From: Duganella sp. OV510
GTDB taxonomy: Bacteria; Pseudomonadota; Gammaproteobacteria; Burkholderiales; Burkholderiaceae_D
Direction of reading: 5' to 3'
NCBI RefSeq assembly: GCF_900100205.1
Contig: NZ_FNEQ01000001.1
Location: 558,001 to 622,000, forward strand
DNA length: 64,000 nucleotides
A model generated the notes under the pieces. The model saw only the letters and a list, made by a program, of their open reading frames with translations, was not told the DNA's origin and searched no databases. A program made the translations under genes and the position numbers. Below, in pieces: positions 9,395 through 18,171 of the stretch (positions are counted from its first letter, which is position 1; each line of letters opens with the position of its first letter).

Positions 9395-10357
9395 TCAGCG
9401 ATAAATTTTTATGGTGTCGCCCTGCCGCTCGACTTTCAGCCCCATGCCTTGTTGCAGCAGGCGCGCGAAGCCGTCGATGTTATCGACGTTGAAGCTGCCG
9501 CCGATGCGCAATTGCGCCGCCACCGGATCGGCGATCACCAGCTGTCGTTTGTTATAGCGGTTGAATTCCTGCGCCGCCTGCGCCAGCGTCATCTGGTCCA
9601 GCACCAGCCTTCCCTGGCGCCAGCTGAGGCGACTGGCGGTCTGCTGGTCGGTCTGATGGCTGACCAGTACCGCGTCCCCTGCGGCGATCAGGCTGTCGTT
9701 GCGGGTGATGATGGCCGGTGCGCCGGCCGACACTGCACCGGCCGGGCTGACCTGCACGCGGCCATCGACCACATTCACCTGCACCTGGCCGTTGTCGTCG
9801 CGGCGCACCGAGAAGCGCGTACCCAGCACGGTCACGCGGCGCGTGCCCGCCTCCACCACGAACGGCCGCCTGGCGTCGTGCATCACCTCGAAATAGGCTT
9901 CGCCCTTGTCCAGCCACACGGTACGCTTCGACGCCGCCAGGCTGGCGCGCATCCTGGTATTGGTATTCAGCGTCACGCGCGTGCCATCGTCCAGCGCCAG
10001 TGAGGTGCTTTGGCCGAGCGCCGTCTGATAGCGCTCCGGCTGTGCGCGTAATCCGAACGAGCCTAGCCAGGCCGCACCAACCAGCACCACCACGCCGGCG
10101 GCAATGCGCCACGACCGCGTGTTCATCGCCTGGAACATCGACGCTGCCGGCACCGCCTTGCGTTCGGGATTATGCAAACTCCCCAGCCGGTCGGCGCGGC
10201 GCCAGACGCTTTCCAGCCGCAGCCACGCGATGCGGTGCGCAGTGGCGGCGTTGATCCATGCATCCAGCTCCTGCTGATGCTGCGCGGTCCAGCCGTCGCC
10301 GTCACGGCGCGCCAGCCACTCGGCTGCCTGGGCTTCGATATCGGCGGCGCGCATCAT
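9395..10357 (-). CDS. FecR-like transmembrane anti-sigma factor
   Basis: Inner-membrane regulator of 320 residues that transmits the signal from the receptor's STN domain to the sigma factor. The N-terminal cytoplasmic part carries the DUF4880-like pattern AAEWLARRDGDGWTAQHQQELDAWI. A single transmembrane helix (about residues 82-103, WRIAAGVVVLVGAAWLGSFG) follows. The periplasmic FecR domain includes GEAYFEVMHDARRPFVVEAG and VLGTRFSVRRDD, and a C-terminal DUF4974-like part ends the protein. Its ATG overlaps the sigma gene stop by four bases, so the two are coupled. All expected parts are present. Confidence 0.93.
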   Translation of the reverse strand: MMRAADIEAQAAEWLARRDGDGWTAQHQQELDAWINAATAHRIAWLRLESVWRRADRLGSLHNPERKAVPAASMFQAMNTRSWRIAAGVVVLVGAAWLGSFGLRAQPERYQTALGQSTSLALDDGTRVTLNTNTRMRASLAASKRTVWLDKGEAYFEVMHDARRPFVVEAGTRRVTVLGTRFSVRRDDNGQVQVNVVDGRVQVSPAGAVSAGAPAIITRNDSLIAAGDAVLVSHQTDQQTASRLSWRQGRLVLDQMTLAQAAQEFNRYNKRQLVIADPVAAQLRIGGSFNVDNIDGFARLLQQGMGLKVERQGDTIKIYR

Positions 10358-10941
10358 GCCGGGCCACCTTGCTGCTCATTCTTGCCACGTATTTTAGTCA
10401 CCATTTTTGACATGCTGACGACAACTCCCTTCAACAACAAGGCATCGGCCAGTGCCCGCATGCCTTTGGCAATCTGCTTTTCCACCGTATCTTCGGTAAT
10501 GCCGAGGTGCTGCGCGACCTCGCGCTGCGACATGCCATCGATCTTGCGCATGCGTACCACTTCGCCGCAACGCAGCGGCAACTGCTCCAGCGCCGATTGC
10601 AATAAACGTAATTCCTGCATGCCGCTGGCGTGACGCTCTGGTGTCAGGTCGTCGCTGTGCACATCCAGCGTTTCCAGGTCGGCGTAGGCTTCAATCGAGA
10701 CGATCTGGGCGCGGCGCGCCTGGTCGATCAGCAGGTTACGCGCGGCGGCGAAGACGAAGGGCTGCACCAGCTCCGGGCGGCGGCGCGCGGCGGATTCATA
10801 GATCCGCACATATACTTCTTGCAACAGATCGGCGGCATCATCCGACGGCTGGCGGTGACGGCGCAGGAAACGCGCAAGCGACGCCTCCAGTGGCAGCACT
10901 TCGCGAACAAACCAGTCATCCAGATCGGTGGGCATCGTCAT
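10354..10941 (-). CDS. FecI-like ECF RNA polymerase sigma factor
   Basis: Sigma-70 family group IV factor of 195 residues. Region 2 is at about residues 20-85 (DAADLLQEVYVRIYE, ARNLLIDQARR), and region 4 at about 115-170 (LPLRCGEVVRMRKIDGMSQREVAQHLGITEDTVEKQIAKGM). The order FecI, FecR, FecA-like receptor matches surface-signalling cassettes. The gene's own promoter region holds a copy of the same ECF-type promoter seen before the receptor gene, so autoregulation is likely. No clear ribosome site precedes the ATG, and the predicted leader is only about 14 bases. An alternative ATG two codons downstream (MPTDL) is possible. Confidence 0.93.
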   Translation of the reverse strand: MTMPTDLDDWFVREVLPLEASLARFLRRHRQPSDDAADLLQEVYVRIYESAARRRPELVQPFVFAAARNLLIDQARRAQIVSIEAYADLETLDVHSDDLTPERHASGMQELRLLQSALEQLPLRCGEVVRMRKIDGMSQREVAQHLGITEDTVEKQIAKGMRALADALLLKGVVVSMSKMVTKIRGKNEQQGGPA

Positions 10942-10961
10942 TGAAAATGGTGGGCATACGG

Positions 10962-10994
10962 ACTAAGACGAAGCAGCGGGACAAATCCGGTATG
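10962..10994 (-). promoter_or_regulatory. ECF-sigma (FecI-type) promoter of the sigma gene
   Basis: On the minus strand, CATACCGGAT, 13 bases, TCGTCTTAGT. The two boxes and spacing match the copy before the receptor gene at 9360-9392, while the 13-base spacers differ. This placement implies that the sigma factor drives its own gene. Confidence 0.75.
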
Positions 10995-11129
10995 GGTGGC
11001 TCAACTTTTTTTCAGACCAGTCTCCCTGACCGTGCAATCACTCATATTTCTGACTCGAATCCCTATTGAGCCGGTTTGACGAAAAATGTATATATCTATT
11101 CTCTTCCATTACCGGGCCATCGGCAACCA

Positions 11130-12464
11130 ATGAAAACGACATTCCAACGCTATGCTGTGCTGTGTGCAGCCTTCCTGGCTTGTGCCACCGCGCAGGCCGA
11201 AATCGGCAAGCGCTTCCCTTCCGAACGCAAGGTGGTCAAGGACCCGGTCACCGGCACCATGCTGACCTTCCTGACCAGCAAGCCGCATGGCGATTCCAAG
11301 ATCTATCCCACCCATCCGCAATGGACTTCGGATGGCAAATGGCTGGTATTCCGCTCGAACATCGCCGGCAAGGAGGCGGTGGCGGTCAATGAACAGAGCG
11401 GCGATATCGTGCAGGTCAGCGAAGGCGGTTACACCGGTATGCTGAACCTGGCGCGCAAGTCGATGAAGCTGTACTTCATGCGCAATGACGGCGGCGCCGC
11501 CAAGCGCTTGCAGATTGTTGAAGTCGATCTGGCGCGCGTGTTTGCCGACAGCGCCGCCGGCACGCTGAAGCCTGCCGACGCGTATCAGCGTGTGGCGGGC
11601 ACCACGCCGGTCGAGCTGGAAGCCGGCGGCGACATGGCGCTGGACGCGGATGAGGAATGGGTTTATTTCCGCGTCGGTCCTGGTGAGGCGGCGCGCCATC
11701 TGGCGCCGGGCACGAAAATCGAACCGGCTTTCGGTCCGCGCAAGATGGGCGCAGGGCCGAACGGCATCGCGCGCATGAACCTGCGTACTGGCGAGTTCCG
11801 TCATGTGGTGTCGGTGCCGTTCCAGATCGGCCATATCCAGGCCAATCTGTTCAATCCAGGCGAAATCGTATTTTGCTGGGAGACTGGCGGCAAGTCGCCG
11901 CAACGCACCTGGACCGTGAAGGCCGATGGCAGCGGCTTGCGTCCGTTGTATCCGGAAGCGTCGTATGAATGGGTGACGCATGAGGCGGTCATCAGCAAGG
12001 ATGAAGTGGCGATGGCCATCATGGGTCATCGTCCTGTGCCTGGTGCCAGCGGTGCACCGGGCACGGATGTCGGCGGCGCCAATCCGGGACAGGATGCGGA
12101 ATGGGGCAATGCCGGCACGCGCGAAAAGCCGACCGGCCTGGCCATCGTCAACCTGCGCACACGCGAAATGACGATTGCCGGACAGACGCCGTCTGGCAGC
12201 GGCTTGTGGCATGTGCATGGGTCGTCCGATGGCCGATGGGCCGTGGGCGACGATTTCAGCCGCTCGGTGTACCTGATCGACCGCCGCACGCGCGAAATGA
12301 TGATGTTGACCACCGGCCACCGCACCACGGCGGCCGATCATCCGCATCCGACCTTCAACGCCGATGGCACGCGCATCCAGATCCAGTCGGCGATGCTGTC
12401 GGAAGATGGCCGCACGATGAACATCTGCATCGTGCCGGTACCGGAAGCGTGGCTCAAGCGCTGA
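11130..12464 (+). CDS. PL22-like oligogalacturonate lyase (beta-propeller)
   Basis: Exported seven-bladed beta-propeller of 444 residues, similar to oligogalacturonate lyases that split short oligogalacturonides by beta-elimination. The signal peptide is MKTTFQRYAVLCAAFLACATAQA. Propeller repeats with TSDGKW, SSDGRW and NADGTRI turns run through the chain. Histidines in GLWHVHGSSDG and ADHPHPTFNADG are in the places where PL22 enzymes carry metal ligands. The start at 11130 was chosen for the signal peptide; an in-frame ATG at 11076 would add 18 residues. Its position beside GH28, GH105 and PL10 genes supports the pectin role. Unlike the well-known cytoplasmic enzymes, this one is probably periplasmic. 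A general WD40-like PD40 protein is the alternative. Confidence 0.72.
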   Translation: MKTTFQRYAVLCAAFLACATAQAEIGKRFPSERKVVKDPVTGTMLTFLTSKPHGDSKIYPTHPQWTSDGKWLVFRSNIAGKEAVAVNEQSGDIVQVSEGGYTGMLNLARKSMKLYFMRNDGGAAKRLQIVEVDLARVFADSAAGTLKPADAYQRVAGTTPVELEAGGDMALDADEEWVYFRVGPGEAARHLAPGTKIEPAFGPRKMGAGPNGIARMNLRTGEFRHVVSVPFQIGHIQANLFNPGEIVFCWETGGKSPQRTWTVKADGSGLRPLYPEASYEWVTHEAVISKDEVAMAIMGHRPVPGASGAPGTDVGGANPGQDAEWGNAGTREKPTGLAIVNLRTREMTIAGQTPSGSGLWHVHGSSDGRWAVGDDFSRSVYLIDRRTREMMMLTTGHRTTAADHPHPTFNADGTRIQIQSAMLSEDGRTMNICIVPVPEAWLKR

Positions 12465-13422
12465 AAAACGCCTTCAACGACTGCGCTTCCGGCAGCACAT
12501 CACTCCAGGCCTCCAGCTGCGCCAGGCTGGCCTTCGCCAGTTTGGCGCGCGCAGCCTTCGACAGCGGCCCGAAACGCCGCGTCAACTGCCGCTCCAGCAC
12601 CGACGCCACGCCCTCCCTGATGCCCTCCCTGATGCCCTCCTCCCGGCCTTTCTCCCATCCCTTATCCATAAATGACTGCTCCAATGGGCTGATCCATTCC
12701 ATTTTTTGCTCCTTCTCCCATTTCAGGATAGCCCGCCAGTAGCGTTGCTGATGTGCTTCCGGCAAGACCATCATCCAATTGATTATCTTGAAGAGCATAA
12801 TTATGCGCGCCTTACTCCAACCGTGTTGATACAGTAGCTTGGTAAGCTGCCACTTGGACGCATAGAGTTGATTCACATCATGACGGGCCTGCTGCGTGCG
12901 CAAGTGGACCAATGTGATCCAGGCAAAAGGATTATGCGACGCCTGCAACTCGTCAGTCTGGCCGGCAAAATCCAGCAACTTGGCGGCGGTAAAGTAAAAC
13001 GTGGTTGCCGTGCCCTGCACCTGGCTATGCCAGGCGTCAGGACGCCAGTTCGGATCATCGTCTGCCAGCAATGCCAGGCTGACCACCGGCCGCGCGTGCT
13101 CCTTGTGTATCCGATAGTTATAGTCGTATACGCGTCGCGCAAAGTGGGCATCGCGCTGCGCCTGCACTTCGATGTGAACGAGTATCCACTGCCTGCTGCT
13201 GTTAAGCAGGCAGACTTCGACCAGTTTGTCTGCGATCAGGCCGCCCGGTGTGCCGCTGAAACTGATACCTGCAAGTTCCTTGTCGCGGAAGCGCGGCCGT
13301 TTTGACCAGTCGATCTGGATGCAGAGGTCAGGGAAGAAAAAAGTAATGAATGCCCGGAAAGCAAAGGTTATCGCTGCTTTCCAGGGAGTGTCATAACGGG
13401 CGGATGGCGTGGGATTCGGCAT
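12454..13422 (-). CDS. Rpn/DUF4351-type PD-(D/E)XK nuclease family protein
   Basis: Protein of 322 residues of the transposase_31/Rpn-like group, linked in Escherichia coli to RecA-independent recombination and DNA cleavage. The nuclease core is at about residues 60-130: GLIADKLVEVCL, then WILVHIEVQAQRDAHFARRVYDY, where E-x-Q takes the (D/E)XK role. A C-terminal helical tail carries a GxREG repeat (GREEGIREGIREGV) encoded by 12-bp direct repeats at 12611-12646. The C-terminal part (LTRRFGPLSKAARAKLAKASLAQLEAWSD) matches DUF4351. The gene overlaps the convergent lyase gene by 11 bases. It seems unrelated to the pectin genes around it and may be a small acquired unit. Confidence 0.8.
   Translation of the reverse strand: MPNPTPSARYDTPWKAAITFAFRAFITFFFPDLCIQIDWSKRPRFRDKELAGISFSGTPGGLIADKLVEVCLLNSSRQWILVHIEVQAQRDAHFARRVYDYNYRIHKEHARPVVSLALLADDDPNWRPDAWHSQVQGTATTFYFTAAKLLDFAGQTDELQASHNPFAWITLVHLRTQQARHDVNQLYASKWQLTKLLYQHGWSKARIIMLFKIINWMMVLPEAHQQRYWRAILKWEKEQKMEWISPLEQSFMDKGWEKGREEGIREGIREGVASVLERQLTRRFGPLSKAARAKLAKASLAQLEAWSDVLPEAQSLKAFFSA
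12611..12646 (-). repeat. 12-bp tandem repeat inside the Rpn-like gene
   Basis: On the plus strand CCCTCCCTGATG occurs twice in tandem (12611-12634), followed by a third, decayed unit. On the coding strand it gives the repeated tetrapeptide GIRE. Unit gain or loss would keep the frame. Confidence 0.8.
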
Positions 13423-13479
13423 CCGCCCAGTCTCGGCCTGGATTGCCCAGGCCGTATTGAGCTACTACAAGGCGCGATT

Positions 13480-16470
13480 TCAGAACTTGTAGTTCAGCCC
13501 CAGCACGAAGGTGCGGCCGGAGTGGACGTACAGCAGCGTGTCGTTGCGCTGGGTGTCGCGGCCGTAGCGCAGTGGCGTGTCACGCAGGTTTTGCCCTTCC
13601 AGGCTGATACGCAACTGCGGCGTGAGGTTGTACGACAGGCTCATATCCACGTTGGTCGACGCATCGACGACGGTGTAGTCGGCGCCGTTCACATCGCCCA
13701 GCACCGCCAGGATGTAGGACGAACGGTAAGCCGCCGACACGCGTGCGCTGAACTTCTGATCTTCATAGTAAAGCGTCAGGTTGCGCGTATTCGGCGACAG
13801 GCCGGTGAAGTTGGCCACCTGCGTCAACTGCTCGTTGGCTGGCGTGGTCGGATTGTCCACTCGCGTGATATAGGTGATCTTCGACCTGACGTGCGTGGCA
13901 TTGGCCAGCACACCGAAGTTGTTCCACGGCGCAGGCAGGAAGCTGAACGGCGCCTGCAGATTGAATTCCAGGCCATTCAACGGACCGCCAGCCGTGTTGA
14001 CCTTGCGGCTCACCACCACCTCGGTGGTCGGCAACGTCGGACAAATCGGCGTGGCACCGCTGATCGAGCAGCCGTTGAAGACCAGCAGATCGTTCGGCAA
14101 GCCCAGCGTGTTGTACGGCACGCGCTCGTTGACGCTCTGGATGAAGGAGCCGATGTCCTTGTGGAAGTAGCCCAGCGACACCATGGCGTTCTTCGCGTAG
14201 TACCACTCCGCCTGCAAGTCATAGGTCTTGGCGCGGATAGGGTCCAGCTGCGGATTGCCGATCGAGACCGACTGCGAAATCTGCGACACGGTCGCCGATG
14301 GCGCCAGGTCCACATACTCCGGCCGCGACAGCGTCTTGCCCGCCGAGAAGCGCACGAAGACATCTTTCGGCAGCTGCGCAGTCAGGTTCAGCGCCGGCAA
14401 CCAGTCACGGTACTTTTTCGATCCGACGTTAGGCTGCAACGCACCGTTGACGTTGATCAGCGCAGTGGAAGTGGCGGTGGTGTCCGCGCCGCGCACACCA
14501 ACATTGCCGCGCCAGCCGATGCCCAGCGCATCATAGTTGAAGTCGACCATGCCGTACACAGCATCGATCTTCTCTTCCACACGGCGATTGGTCTGTCCCA
14601 GAATGTTGTACTCCGAACCCGGCACCGCCGAGCAATGGCACTCGATGTTGTACACGGCGAGGAATTTATCCAGGTCGACCGCAGACCATGACGATGGAAT
14701 GCCGCTGCCACCCAGGCCGCTGCCGAAGCCGGTGATCTGGCGCGAGATGCTGGCCATGGTCACGCCGGCCGGCAGCGTCAGGCCATTCGCACCGGAGCCG
14801 ACTTCGTAATTGCTCCAGGTGTTTTTGCGCTTCGACAGACCAAAGCGCGAGGTCAGATGATCGTTGATCTCCCAGCTCAGATTGGCGGCATGGGTTTGCA
14901 GCTTGTTGGTGGTGTCCAGGTAGCGGCCAACGAACTGCCCGTGCACCGTACCGTCGGCATCCTGCGGCGCGAAGCTGAAGCTGTTCGGATCCGTGATGTC
15001 GATGCCGAAGTTCAGCGTCGGCACGTTGCGGTTGTTACGGAAATCCCACGAGAAGCCGTTGGCGTTCGGCGAGTCGAACTGCACGGTTGCACGCATCGGT
15101 TCATTCAGGTTGCTATTGGAGCTACCCGTCATGAAGTCGACTTTGAGCGTGTCGCTGAACTTGTGGCTACCAGACAGCACGTGCTGGCGGAACTTGGTGG
15201 TGTACACGTCCACCAGGCCTTCGGTACGGACGTCGACGCCATTGAACTTGCCGTAGTCCCAGCTGCCGTTGTCGTTGAAGTGCGCGTCCACGATGGAGGT
15301 CTGCGGCTTGCCGTTGGCGGCGCCCAGCGTGCGGCCGAACGAGATGGCCGAGATGTAGTTGTCATGGCGCGTGTTGGCGAACTTGCCGTACATGAAGTCC
15401 AGGTTGAACTCCGTCTCGTTATTCGGACGCCATTGGTAGGAGTTGGTGATGCCGGTGCGCTCGTAGTCGGTCTGCGAGCGGCGATAGCGCGGGATGCGCG
15501 GCGCAAAGGCGCCGGAACCGGCCGCCGGGCTGGCCACCGTGCCGCCGTAGTTATCGAGACGATTCATCACATCGTTGTACGCGCTGCTGACCGAAGTACG
15601 CGGCAGATTGAAGCCGCAATTGGCGGCAGTAATGCCCTTGACCGCACTGTTGGCCGGATTCTGCACCGCCGCACCGACCGGCGAGCAAAAGCCGCCATCG
15701 GCACTGGCGCTCAGCAGCTCCACCGCCTCATAGCCTTCCTCGGTGGCGCGGCGCTTGGCGAAGGCGCCGGAAATCAGCGCGCCGAATTTACCGTAGTCGG
15801 TATTCCAGCGATCGGACAACAGGCCGGTTACGCGCGGCTGGGTTTTCTCGGTCAGCGTATTGTGGAACTCCTGCACGCCCAGGCTGATGGTGCGGTCCTT
15901 GAAGTCGAACGGCCGCGCGGTGCGCAGGTCGACGGTGGCGCCCAGCGAGCCTTCTTCCACCGAGGCTTCAGAGGTTTTGCGCACTTCCAGGCTGTTAAAC
16001 AGCTCGGAGGCAAACACCGAGAAGTCGAAGCCACGGCCACGATTGGTACTGCCGTTGATGTCGGAAGCGCCCGTCGCCGCCACACCTTCGATGCCGTTGA
16101 TGCGCACGCGCGTGAAGCCGGCGTTCAGGCCGCGCACCGTGATCTGCTTGCCCTCGCCGCCATCGCCGCGCGCCAGCGCCACGCCAGGCACGCGCTGCAA
16201 GGATTCGGCCAGGTTAGCGTCGGGGAATTTGGCGATGTCCTCGGCCTTGATGACGTCGACGATGCCGTCGGAATTCTTCTTGGTGTTCAGCGCGCTGTTC
16301 AAGCTGGCGCGAAAGCCAGTCACCACCACGACCGTTTCATTGTCCTGCGCTGCAGGAGTGGCGTTAGCCGGCGCCGCCTCCTGCGCATGTGCCTGCAGTG
16401 ACGCGAGCATGGCCACCACCGCGATGTGGATCAATGTCGGCTGTATCCCGTTCTTTTTGCTTGTTTGCAT
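13480..16470 (-). CDS. TonB-dependent receptor, TIGR01782 (Xanthomonas/Caulobacter) type
   Basis: Outer-membrane transporter of 996 residues, typical in length for receptors that import plant oligosaccharides. The signal peptide ends at LQAHAQ. The plug begins with ETVVVVTGFRASLNSALNTKKNSDGIVDVIKAEDIAKFPDANLAESLQRVPGVA shortened here to its key words: VVTGFRASL, AEDIAKFPD and LQRVPGVA, the hallmarks of this subfamily. The barrel ends in HSGRTFVLGLNYKF with a C-terminal Phe. There is no STN domain. It is divergent from the first GH105 gene across 241 bp and lies in the pectin locus, so uptake of pectic oligosaccharides is the likely job. The substrate is inferred from position only. Confidence 0.9.
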   Translation of the reverse strand: MQTSKKNGIQPTLIHIAVVAMLASLQAHAQEAAPANATPAAQDNETVVVVTGFRASLNSALNTKKNSDGIVDVIKAEDIAKFPDANLAESLQRVPGVALARGDGGEGKQITVRGLNAGFTRVRINGIEGVAATGASDINGSTNRGRGFDFSVFASELFNSLEVRKTSEASVEEGSLGATVDLRTARPFDFKDRTISLGVQEFHNTLTEKTQPRVTGLLSDRWNTDYGKFGALISGAFAKRRATEEGYEAVELLSASADGGFCSPVGAAVQNPANSAVKGITAANCGFNLPRTSVSSAYNDVMNRLDNYGGTVASPAAGSGAFAPRIPRYRRSQTDYERTGITNSYQWRPNNETEFNLDFMYGKFANTRHDNYISAISFGRTLGAANGKPQTSIVDAHFNDNGSWDYGKFNGVDVRTEGLVDVYTTKFRQHVLSGSHKFSDTLKVDFMTGSSNSNLNEPMRATVQFDSPNANGFSWDFRNNRNVPTLNFGIDITDPNSFSFAPQDADGTVHGQFVGRYLDTTNKLQTHAANLSWEINDHLTSRFGLSKRKNTWSNYEVGSGANGLTLPAGVTMASISRQITGFGSGLGGSGIPSSWSAVDLDKFLAVYNIECHCSAVPGSEYNILGQTNRRVEEKIDAVYGMVDFNYDALGIGWRGNVGVRGADTTATSTALINVNGALQPNVGSKKYRDWLPALNLTAQLPKDVFVRFSAGKTLSRPEYVDLAPSATVSQISQSVSIGNPQLDPIRAKTYDLQAEWYYAKNAMVSLGYFHKDIGSFIQSVNERVPYNTLGLPNDLLVFNGCSISGATPICPTLPTTEVVVSRKVNTAGGPLNGLEFNLQAPFSFLPAPWNNFGVLANATHVRSKITYITRVDNPTTPANEQLTQVANFTGLSPNTRNLTLYYEDQKFSARVSAAYRSSYILAVLGDVNGADYTVVDASTNVDMSLSYNLTPQLRISLEGQNLRDTPLRYGRDTQRNDTLLYVHSGRTFVLGLNYKF

Positions 16471-16613
16471 ACGAGTCTCCAGTTATTTTTATCAGAGCTT
16501 TGCGCTCACTGGCCATCTTACGTAGCAAATACCTGGAGGAAGACTGGCATTGTGGCGGCCATGCCTCGCTTTTAAGAAATACTCAACGAGTTGATCACGG
16601 CGCTGCGCGGCTT

Positions 16614-16640
16614 CAATCAACAATAAGATTATTCAATCAC
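16614..16640. promoter_or_regulatory. Possible operator between receptor and GH105 genes
   Basis: The stretch contains CAATCAACAATAAG and TTATTCAATCAC. The words AATCAACA, AATAAG and AATCAC also appear, in the same order but with other spacing, in the shared upstream block of the GH106 operon (23591-23626). Weak, seen by eye. Confidence 0.3.
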
Positions 16641-16711
16641 TTCCGGTGCAAATCCTTGGCTATATCGGTTAGTGTGACGTGTTTAATACCTATTCTGGAG
16701 ACAGCAAACAA

Positions 16712-18124
16712 GTGAAAACCAAACATCTGCTGATGGCCGCCATCATCGCCGCCGCCCTGCCCTTGTCTGGCCCGGCCCTGGCCCAGCACGCGCCGCCGCC
16801 GCAGGAAAAAGGCCCCAACACAGCGGACGCCATGCTGCATGCGCTGGACGTCACTTATCCCAATCCCTACCGCGCCATGGAAGCAGCCGAGGTCAAGGCA
16901 GTACTGGACCGGGTGTTCGGCTACCTGGACGCGGTGACGCCGGCGGAACTCATTAACAAGACCAGCCACGCGCCGATCGCCAAACTTGACAAGGCCGATC
17001 CCGACGCCGTGCTCAAGCCGGGCGACTTCCGCCTGACCAGCTATGAATGGGGCGTGACCTACGCCGGCATGCTGGCCGCCGGCAGCGCCACCGGCGACAA
17101 GCGCTATACCGACTACACCATCAAGCGCCACCAGCTGATGGCCGACCTGACCCGCCTCTACCTGCCAACCGTGCAGGCCGACAAGGCCAATGCTCAAGCC
17201 CCTATCAAGAGCTTCCTGAATCCGCACGCACTGGACGATGCCGGCGCGCTGTGCATGAGCTTTCTGAAAGCGCAGCAGTCCGGCGTCAAGGTGGACTACA
17301 GCCAGCTGGTGCCGATCTGTAGCACCTTCGTCACCGAAAAAGAATATCGACTGAAGGATGGCACGCTGGCGCGCGGCGGTCCAGGCGCCGACGGCAAGCC
17401 GAAGATGCGCCCGCTGCCGGATACACTGTGGCTGGACGATATGTTCATGGGCGTGCCGACCATCGCGCTGATGGGCAAGCAAAGCGGCAGCGCCAAATAT
17501 TATGACGACGCCGCCCGCCAGGTGCTGCAATTCTCCAGGCGCATGTTCAATCCGCAGTTGGGCATTTATATGCACGGCTATGTCGAAGGCATGCGCGACC
17601 ATCCGGAAATGCATTGGGCGCGCGCCAACGGCTGGGCGTTGATGGCGATGGTGGAGGTGCTGGAGGTACTGCCGAAGAACCATAAGCAGTACAAGGCTGT
17701 TGAAGCCCAGTTCCGCGCGCACGCCAACGGCCTGGCCAAATACCAGCACAAGGACGGCTTGTGGCACCAGTTGATTGATCGTCCGGATTCTTATCTGGAA
17801 ACCTCGGCCACCGCCATCTACACCTATGCAATTGCGCGCGGCGTCAACCGCGGCTATCTGGACAAGGAGATGTTCGGCCCGATGGCCAATCTGGCCTGGA
17901 ACGCGGTGGCCGGCAAGGTTAACGCCAAGGGCGAAGTGGAAGGTGTCTGCGTCGGCACCGGCATGGCGTTCGATCCGGCGTTCTACTACTACCGCCCGGT
18001 CAGCACCAAGGCCGCCCACGGTTACGGTCCGGTGCTGCTGGCCGGCGCCGAGATTATCGAGATGAACAAGAAGTACAAATTCGGCTTGAACGATAGCGGC
18101 TTGATGTATCAAGGCCCGCGCTAA
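16712..18124 (+). CDS. GH105/GH88-type unsaturated uronyl hydrolase
   Basis: Secreted (alpha/alpha)6-barrel hydrolase of 470 residues that removes the unsaturated uronic acid left at the end of oligosaccharides by pectate or rhamnogalacturonan lyases. The signal peptide is VKTKHLLMAAIIAAALPLSGPALA. Catalytic-site words are DTLWLDDMFMGVP (the aspartate acid/base), HWARANGWALMAMVEVLEVLP and DSYLETSATAIYTYAIARGV. I chose GTG 16712, which begins the signal peptide and has GGAG 11 bases upstream; the GTG at 16679 would add an odd extension. A terminator follows at 18133. It is longer than the second GH105 protein of the locus and is exported separately from it. Confidence 0.87.
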   Translation: MKTKHLLMAAIIAAALPLSGPALAQHAPPPQEKGPNTADAMLHALDVTYPNPYRAMEAAEVKAVLDRVFGYLDAVTPAELINKTSHAPIAKLDKADPDAVLKPGDFRLTSYEWGVTYAGMLAAGSATGDKRYTDYTIKRHQLMADLTRLYLPTVQADKANAQAPIKSFLNPHALDDAGALCMSFLKAQQSGVKVDYSQLVPICSTFVTEKEYRLKDGTLARGGPGADGKPKMRPLPDTLWLDDMFMGVPTIALMGKQSGSAKYYDDAARQVLQFSRRMFNPQLGIYMHGYVEGMRDHPEMHWARANGWALMAMVEVLEVLPKNHKQYKAVEAQFRAHANGLAKYQHKDGLWHQLIDRPDSYLETSATAIYTYAIARGVNRGYLDKEMFGPMANLAWNAVAGKVNAKGEVEGVCVGTGMAFDPAFYYYRPVSTKAAHGYGPVLLAGAEIIEMNKKYKFGLNDSGLMYQGPR

Positions 18125-18132
18125 GCCAGGTT

Positions 18133-18170
18133 GCCACGGGAAGGCGAGGCGCCGTCCCGTGGCTGTTTTT
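18133..18170 (+). terminator. Rho-independent terminator after the first GH105 gene
   Basis: Nine-base stem GCCACGGGA (18133-18141) with TCCCGTGGC (18155-18163), followed by TGTTTTT. It also separates the gene from the convergent GH28 operon end at 18172. Confidence 0.9.
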
Positions 18171-18171
18171 G

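Noticed and set aside
12611..12646. Short direct repeats considered as CRISPR
   Set aside because: Units are 12 bp without spacers and lie within a coding sequence.
13434..13453. Hairpin CGGCCTGG/CCAGGCCG between the Rpn-like and receptor genes
   Set aside because: There is no T-run on either side, so I do not call it a terminator.
14857..16401. 514-codon open frame on the plus strand
   Set aside because: Antisense to the TIGR01782 receptor, composition typical of a shadow frame.
16637..18112. 491-codon open frame on the minus strand
   Set aside because: Antisense to the GH105 gene, whose signal peptide and catalytic words are clear.
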